From CAZBGL01 sp964491375 (lineage in GTDB: Bacteria; Desulfobacterota; Deferrisomatia; Deferrisomatales; Deferrisomataceae): 26,965 bases of DNA. How positions within the stretch are numbered: position 1 is the first letter of the stretch; each line of letters begins with the position of its first letter. Positions 22,412 through 26,965 of the stretch are shown one piece after another. The stretch spans positions 1 through 26,965 of the forward strand of contig CAZBGL010000111.1 in NCBI GenBank assembly GCA_964491375.1. The letters are read 5' to 3'. The notes beneath the pieces are model-generated. The model was given only the letters and a program-made list of their open reading frames with translations. It was not told the origin of the DNA and made no database searches. The position numbers and the translations under genes are program-made.

Positions 22412-25400
22412 ATGACCCACGCCCGCTTCGTCCACCTCCACGTGCACACCGAATACAGCCTGCTGGACGGCGCCATCCGGCTGGGCGACCTGTTCGCCCG
22501 GGCCCGGGAGTTCAGGCTCCCCGCGCTCGCGGTGACCGACCACGGCGCCATGTTCGGCACGGTGGAGTTCTACAAGGGCGCCCAGAAGGCGGGGATCAAG
22601 CCCATCATCGGGTGCGAGGTGTACGTGGCCCCGGGCGACCGCCGGGAAAAGCGCCAGGACGCCCACGGCGAGACGAACTACCACCTCATCCTGCTGGCGC
22701 GGAACCAGGAGGGTTACCGGAACCTGTGCCGGCTGGTGACCGCCGGGTGGACCGAGGGGTTCTACTACAAGCCCCGCATCGACAAGGAGATCCTCCGGGC
22801 CCACAGCGGGGGGCTCATCGCCCTCTCGGCCTGCCTCAAGGGCGAGGTGGCCAAGGCCGTGCTGCGGGACGACCTGGAGGGGGCCCGCCGCACCGCCGAG
22901 GAGTACGTGTCCATCCTGGGGGAGGGCAACTACTACCTCGAGCTCATGGACAACGGCATCGAGGACCAGCGGCGGGTGAACGAGGCCCTCCTGGACCTGG
23001 GCCGGCGGCTGGGGATCCCGGTGGTGGCCACCAACGACTGCCACTACCTGGACCGGGCGGACGCCAAGAGCCACGAGGTGCTCGTGTGCATCCAGACCGG
23101 CAAGACCCTGGACGACCCGAACCGGATGCGGATGTCCACCGATGCCTTCTATTTCAAGAGCCCCCAGGAGATGGCCGAGGCGTTCGCCCACTGCCCCGAG
23201 GCCGTGGACGCCACCGTGGAGATCGCCGAGCGATGCAACGTGGAGCTGGAGCTGGGACGGGCCCACCTGCCCGAGTACACGGTGGAGGGTGGCGAAGACC
23301 TGGCCGGGGCCCTGGAGCGCCTGGCCCGGCAGGGGCTTGAGAAAAGGCTCCGGGAGCGCACCTGCCGGGATCCGGCAGAAGGGGCCGCGGTGCGCCGGCG
23401 CTACTTCGAGCGCCTCGAGGCGGAGCTTCGGACCATCCGGGACATGGGGTTTCCCGGGTATTTCCTGATCGTCCAGGACTTCATCAACTGGGCCCGGCGC
23501 AACGGCGTGCCCGTGGGGCCCGGCCGGGGCTCGGCGGCCGGCAGCCTGGTGGCCTACGCCCTGGGCATCACGAACATCGACCCCCTTCCCTACGGGCTCC
23601 TGTTCGAGCGGTTCCTGAACCCCGAGCGGGTGACCCTGCCGGACATCGACGTGGACTTCTGCTTCGAGCGGCGCGACCGGGTCATCCAGTACGTCACCGA
23701 GAGGTACGGCAAGGACAAGGTGGCCCAGATCATCACCTTCGGGAAGATGCTCGCCCGGGCCGTGATCCGGGACGTGGGCCGGGTGATGGGCCTGCCGTAC
23801 GCCGACGTGGACCGGATCGCCAAGCTCGTGCCGGCACGGCTCGGCATCACCCTGAAGGAGGCCCTGGAAGAGGAGCCGCGGCTGCGGGAGGCCATGGAGG
23901 CCGACCCCCGGGTGGCCGAATTGATCGGCCACGCCCTCAAGCTCGAGGGGCTCAACCGCCACGCCTCCACCCACGCGGCCGGTGTGGTCATCGGGAACCG
24001 CCCCCTGGTGGACCACCTGCCCCTGTACAAGCCCCCGGGGAACGACCAGGAGGCGGTGACCCAGTTCGACATGAAGAGCGTCGAGGCCATCGGGCTCGTC
24101 AAGTTCGACTTCCTGGGCCTCAAGACCCTCACGGTCATCCACGACGCCGTGCGGCTCGTCAACGCGAACCGCCCCGAGGGCGAGGAGCTCGACATCGACC
24201 GGATTCCCCTGGACGACCCCAAGGTGTACGAGCTCCTGTCCCGGGGCGAGACCACGGGCGTGTTCCAGCTCGAGAGCGCCGGGATGAAGGAGCTCATGGT
24301 CAAGCTCCGGCCCAGCACCTTCGAGGACGTGATCGCCCTGGTGGCCCTGTACCGGCCCGGCCCGCTGGGCTCGGGCATGGTGGAGGACTTCATCCGGCGC
24401 AAGCACGGGCAGGTGCCCATCGAGTACGAGCTACCCGAGCTCGAGCCGATCCTGCGCGACACGTACGGCGTCATCGTGTACCAGGAGCAGGTCATGCAGA
24501 TCGCCCAGGTCCTGGCCGACTACACCCTGGGCGAGGCCGACCTCCTGCGCCGCGCCATGGGCAAGAAGATCCCCGAGGAGATGGCCAAGCAGAAGGACCG
24601 GTTCCTCGAGGGCGCCCGGAAGAAGGGCGTGGACCCGAAGAAGGCCGAGCGGATCTTCGATCTCATGGCCAAGTTCGCCGAGTACGGGTTCAACAAGTCC
24701 CACTCGGCGGCCTACGCGCTGGTGGCCTACCAGACCGCCTACCTCAAGGCCCATCACCCGGTGGAGTTCATGGCCGCGCTGCTGACCAACGACCGGGCCA
24801 ACAGCGACAAGGTGGTCAAGGACATCGCCGAGTGCCGCGAGATGGGCATCGCGGTGTTGCCGCCCGACGTGAACGAATCGGACCTGCATTTCACCGTGGT
24901 GGGCGGGGCCATCCGGTTCGGCCTGGCCGCGGTCAAGAACGTGGGCGAGGCCGCCATCGAGAACATCCTCGAGGCCCGGCGGGAGGGCGGTCCCTTCCGG
25001 GGGCTGCTGGACTTCTGCCAGCGGGTGGACCTGCAGAAGGTGAACCGGAAGGTCATCGAGAGCCTGATCCGGTGCGGCGCGTTCGACTCGCTGGGCGGCA
25101 CCCGGGCCCAGTACCTGGCCTACCTGGAGCGGGCCATGGAGATGGCCGCCGCGGCCCAGCGCGACCGGGCCCGGGGCCAGACGAGCCTGTTCGACCTGTT
25201 CGGCGCCGGCCCGTCGGACGACGGCCCGGCCCGGCCCGAGGACGACCTGCCCGACGTGCCCCCGCTTCCGCCGGCCGAGGAGCTGCGGGCCGAAAAAGAG
25301 GTGCTGGGCATGTACCTTAGCGGCCATCCCCTGGCCGAGTGGAGCGAACTGCTCGGCGCCTGCACCGACACCGCCCTGGAGTCCGTGGGCGAGCGGCCCG

Positions 25401-25912
25401 ACCGGAGCACCGTCACCGTGGGTGGGGTGATCACGGCCCGGCGGGTCATCCGGACCCGCAACGGGAGCCGGATGGCGTTCTTCACCCTGGAGGACCTCAC
25501 GGGCTCCGTCGAGGTGGTGGCCTTCTCCGAGGTGTTCGGCCGGGCCCAGGAACTCATCGAGAAGGACGACGTGCCCGTGGTGGTCCGGGGCACCCTGGAG
25601 AAGAGCGAGGACGCCGCCAAGATCCTGGCCGACGAGGTGCTGCCCCTGGCCTCGGCGCCCGAGCGGCTCACCCGAGAGGTCCACATCCGCGTGAACGCCG
25701 CCTTCCACACGCGCGACGACCTGGAGAAGCTCCAGCGCCTGATCGCCGCGCCCGAACACCGGGGGGAGACCCCCACCTTTCTCCACATCCTCATCCCCGA
25801 AAGGGCCGAGGCCGTGATCCGGCTGCCCGAGCGGTTCCGGGTGCGGGCCACCGGCGCGTTCAAGCACCGGGTGCGCGACCTCATGGGCGCCGACGTGGTG
25901 GAGTTTCGATAG
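22412..25912 (+). CDS. dnaE: DNA polymerase III alpha subunit
   Basis: A 1166-residue replicative polymerase of normal length. The N-terminal PHP domain (about 5-210) has HLHVHTEYSLLDG, VTDHGAMFG, GCEVYV and ATNDCHY. The polymerase active-site Asp residues are D411 and D413 in PDIDVDF and D566 in KFDFLGL; PGRGSAAGS is also present. A helix-hairpin-helix region lies near residues 840-870 and an OB fold near 1000-1075 (GGVITARRVIRT...FFTLEDLTGS). Unlike E. coli DnaE, most PHP metal-ligand motifs look intact. ATG 22412 is preceded by only a weak ribosome site. No gap in the frame. Confidence 0.97.
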   Translation: MTHARFVHLHVHTEYSLLDGAIRLGDLFARAREFRLPALAVTDHGAMFGTVEFYKGAQKAGIKPIIGCEVYVAPGDRREKRQDAHGETNYHLILLARNQEGYRNLCRLVTAGWTEGFYYKPRIDKEILRAHSGGLIALSACLKGEVAKAVLRDDLEGARRTAEEYVSILGEGNYYLELMDNGIEDQRRVNEALLDLGRRLGIPVVATNDCHYLDRADAKSHEVLVCIQTGKTLDDPNRMRMSTDAFYFKSPQEMAEAFAHCPEAVDATVEIAERCNVELELGRAHLPEYTVEGGEDLAGALERLARQGLEKRLRERTCRDPAEGAAVRRRYFERLEAELRTIRDMGFPGYFLIVQDFINWARRNGVPVGPGRGSAAGSLVAYALGITNIDPLPYGLLFERFLNPERVTLPDIDVDFCFERRDRVIQYVTERYGKDKVAQIITFGKMLARAVIRDVGRVMGLPYADVDRIAKLVPARLGITLKEALEEEPRLREAMEADPRVAELIGHALKLEGLNRHASTHAAGVVIGNRPLVDHLPLYKPPGNDQEAVTQFDMKSVEAIGLVKFDFLGLKTLTVIHDAVRLVNANRPEGEELDIDRIPLDDPKVYELLSRGETTGVFQLESAGMKELMVKLRPSTFEDVIALVALYRPGPLGSGMVEDFIRRKHGQVPIEYELPELEPILRDTYGVIVYQEQVMQIAQVLADYTLGEADLLRRAMGKKIPEEMAKQKDRFLEGARKKGVDPKKAERIFDLMAKFAEYGFNKSHSAAYALVAYQTAYLKAHHPVEFMAALLTNDRANSDKVVKDIAECREMGIAVLPPDVNESDLHFTVVGGAIRFGLAAVKNVGEAAIENILEARREGGPFRGLLDFCQRVDLQKVNRKVIESLIRCGAFDSLGGTRAQYLAYLERAMEMAAAAQRDRARGQTSLFDLFGAGPSDDGPARPEDDLPDVPPLPPAEELRAEKEVLGMYLSGHPLAEWSELLGACTDTALESVGERPDRSTVTVGGVITARRVIRTRNGSRMAFFTLEDLTGSVEVVAFSEVFGRAQELIEKDDVPVVVRGTLEKSEDAAKILADEVLPLASAPERLTREVHIRVNAAFHTRDDLEKLQRLIAAPEHRGETPTFLHILIPERAEAVIRLPERFRVRATGAFKHRVRDLMGADVVEFR

Positions 25913-25934
25913 CGTCCCCGGGCGGCCGCTCGCG

Positions 25935-25959
25935 GCGAGGAACCGGCAGCCTTCCTCGC
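25935..25959 (+). terminator. Possible terminator hairpin after dnaE
   Basis: GCGAGGAA (25935-25942) pairs with TTCCTCGC (25952-25959), an 8-bp stem with a 9-base loop, 23 bases past the dnaE stop. No T-run follows, so it is at best a weak or Rho-assisted terminator. Confidence 0.3.
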
Positions 25960-26113
25960 GGACCGTCCGGCAACACCGCGCCCCGCAGGGCCGACCCATC
26001 GTTCCGCCCGATTCGGCGGGCTCCCCTGATCCGGTCTTCTGATTGGATTCTCCGGCGCCCGTGCGGGTAGAAATTCCGCATCGTCCACGTGCTGCTTGCC
26101 CCGAGCGGAACAG

Positions 26114-26148
26114 CCGGCCTGCCTCCGTACGGCCTGGAGGCAGGCCGG
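26114..26148 (+). promoter_or_regulatory. Perfect 13-bp hairpin in the leader of the molybdoenzyme gene
   Basis: CCGGCCTGCCTCC (26114-26126) pairs perfectly with 26136-26148 across a 9-base loop. No T-run follows; the ribosome site starts ten bases later. It could be a transcription terminator, a regulator-binding palindrome or a translation-control hairpin. Confidence 0.5.
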
Positions 26149-26158
26149 GCGGTTCCCC

Positions 26159-26165
26159 AAGGAGG
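26159..26165 (+). promoter_or_regulatory. Ribosome binding site of the molybdoenzyme gene
   Basis: AAGGAGG lies seven bases before ATG 26173. An ATG at 26167 is in the same frame but is only one base from the site, too close, so 26173 is the likely start. Confidence 0.75.
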
Positions 26166-26172
26166 TATGACG

Positions 26173-26965
26173 ATGCGGGTGAATCGCAGGGAATTCATGT
26201 GGCTGTCGGTCCAGGCCGCCCTGGTGGCGGGCGCGTACCCGGTGCTCTCCTACGCGGCCGCGCGCGCTCTCTTCCCCGGCGAGCAGGGGGTGGAAAAGCA
26301 CGTCACGGGCTGCATGTGGTGCCAGAACGGCTGCAGTCTGATCGTGTACATCCGGAACGGCCGGGCGGTGCACGTCACCGGCAACCCGGACGACCCCGTG
26401 ACCAAGGGTCGGATGTGCGTGAAACCCCTGGGTAGCCTAGAGCTCCTGTACAGCCCGTACCGGCTCACCCACCCGTTGAAGCGGGTCGGGCCCCGGGGCG
26501 ACGGCGCGTCGTTCCAGCGGATCTCCTGGGAGCAGGCCCTGGACGAGATCGCCGCCAAGCTCCGGTCTCTGAGGGAGCGGCACGGGGGACGTGCGCTCGG
26601 CATCTGGGCCTCGGGCCGAAGCGCTTCGGACGGCCGCAAGCTCAACGCCGCGTTCGCGAAATTGTACGGGACGCCCAACTACGAGACGACCGGCCCGTTC
26701 TGCAACTACTCCGGAAAACCCGCCGGCGTGTCCGTGGTGGGCACGCGCCACACCCCCTGGACCTACACCGACGACGATTTCCATGCGGCAGACCTCTACG
26801 TGTTCGTGGGCAACAACATGGCGGCGACCCGTCCGGTCATCTATTCGATCCTGCGCGACCGCCATCGCCGGGGGGAATGCCGAATCGTGGTGGTGGACCC
26901 GCGCCGCACCGAGACCGCCTCGGACGCCGACGTGTGGCTTCCCATCCGACCGGGGACCGACCTGG
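26173..26965 (+). CDS. Molybdopterin oxidoreductase, DMSO reductase family, N-terminal part (PhsA/PsrA/ArrA-like)
   Basis: The frame runs off the window after 264 codons. The N-terminus NRREFMWLS followed by a hydrophobic stretch is a Tat-type signal, so the enzyme is exported folded with its cofactor. A 4Fe-4S cluster motif follows: C47, C50, C54 and C82 in CMWCQNGC...GRMC. SPYRLTHPLKRVG, a WEQALDEIA helix and VVDPRRTETASDADVWLPIRPGTD are family signatures. C177 in GPFCNYS is a candidate Mo ligand. Relatives reduce thiosulfate, polysulfide, arsenate and similar compounds in anaerobic respiration; the substrate is unclear. Partner electron-transfer subunits would be expected downstream, outside the window. 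Confidence 0.9.
   Translation, partial: MRVNRREFMWLSVQAALVAGAYPVLSYAAARALFPGEQGVEKHVTGCMWCQNGCSLIVYIRNGRAVHVTGNPDDPVTKGRMCVKPLGSLELLYSPYRLTHPLKRVGPRGDGASFQRISWEQALDEIAAKLRSLRERHGGRALGIWASGRSASDGRKLNAAFAKLYGTPNYETTGPFCNYSGKPAGVSVVGTRHTPWTYTDDDFHAADLYVFVGNNMAATRPVIYSILRDRHRRGECRIVVVDPRRTETASDADVWLPIRPGTDL

Larger units (their letters stand above)
25913..26172 (+). other. Intergenic region between dnaE and the molybdoenzyme gene
   Basis: This 260-base stretch is the longest non-coding region in the window. It holds an 8-bp hairpin just after dnaE, a poor promoter-like pair (TTGGAT 26043-26048 and TAGAAA 26068-26073, spacing 19) and a perfect 13-bp hairpin at 26114-26148. Open frames crossing it have no recognisable product. 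Confidence 0.6.

Noticed and set aside
26043..26073. TTGGAT/TAGAAA promoter for the molybdoenzyme gene
   Set aside because: The spacing of 19 bases and the poor -10 match make it no better than chance; kept only as a remark in the intergenic entry.
26167..26169. ATG 26167 as the molybdoenzyme start
   Set aside because: Only one base separates it from the GGAGG ribosome site; ATG 26173 has a spacing of seven.
1..26965. CRISPR arrays, tRNA or rRNA genes, insertion sequences
   Set aside because: I saw no regularly spaced repeats, no recognisable tRNA or rRNA segments, and no transposase-like protein. Coding density leaves little room for them.

Overview
The window is very GC-rich and almost entirely coding on the + strand. 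It looks like the chromosome of a Gram-negative, probably anaerobic bacterium. Evidence for Gram-negative is the set of lipopolysaccharide (LPS) core genes: heptosyltransferase-type GT9 enzymes, the heptose-7-phosphate kinase RfaE1 and a Kdo/WaaP-type LPS kinase. A DUF4416 gene and a Tat-exported molybdopterin oxidoreductase make a deltaproteobacterial (Desulfobacterota-like) lineage my best guess. That placement is inference and was not tested by any search.

Layout. 1-632: the 3' end of an isoprenylcysteine/phospholipid methyltransferase-type membrane protein and a small Trm112-like zinc-ribbon gene. 683-12996: a compact glycosyltransferase operon whose genes mostly overlap by four bases. 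In order it holds a WaaE/KdtX-like GT2, GT9, GT4, GT9, three GT4s, three GT2s (the last two are tandem paralogues), a CDP-glycerol glycerophosphotransferase-like enzyme and a LicC-like cytidylyltransferase. 13102-17331: a third, divergent GT9; a GT4-type gene broken by one in-frame TGA; a WaaG-like GT4; and a polysaccharide deacetylase. 17328-18031: a VapBC-type toxin-antitoxin pair with its own recognisable promoter. 18035-20960: another GT4, rfaE1 and an LPS kinase. 20957-25912: housekeeping genes (DUF4416, YicC, DnaE). 26173 to the end: the first 264 codons of a molybdopterin oxidoreductase with a Tat signal and a 4Fe-4S motif.

How the genes fit together. RfaE1 makes an early ADP-heptose precursor, the GT9 enzymes add heptoses to the inner core, and the kinase probably phosphorylates the core. 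The WaaE-like GT2, the WaaG-like GT4 and the other GT4/GT2 enzymes would extend the sugar chain. The cytidylyltransferase and CDP-glycerol transferase probably add a phosphoglycerol or similar phospho-alcohol group, and the deacetylase trims N-acetyl groups. No flippase, polymerase or O-antigen ligase is seen here, so the product is more likely a long core or lipo-oligosaccharide than a polymerised O-antigen.

The most notable observations are: the single-codon nonsense lesion at 15021 in an otherwise intact glycosyltransferase; the CDP-alcohol decoration cassette; the toxin-antitoxin module wedged into the LPS operon; the third GT9 with changed donor-site residues; a 75-bp repeat-flanked insert in the deacetylase; and a perfect 13-bp hairpin ahead of the molybdoenzyme.
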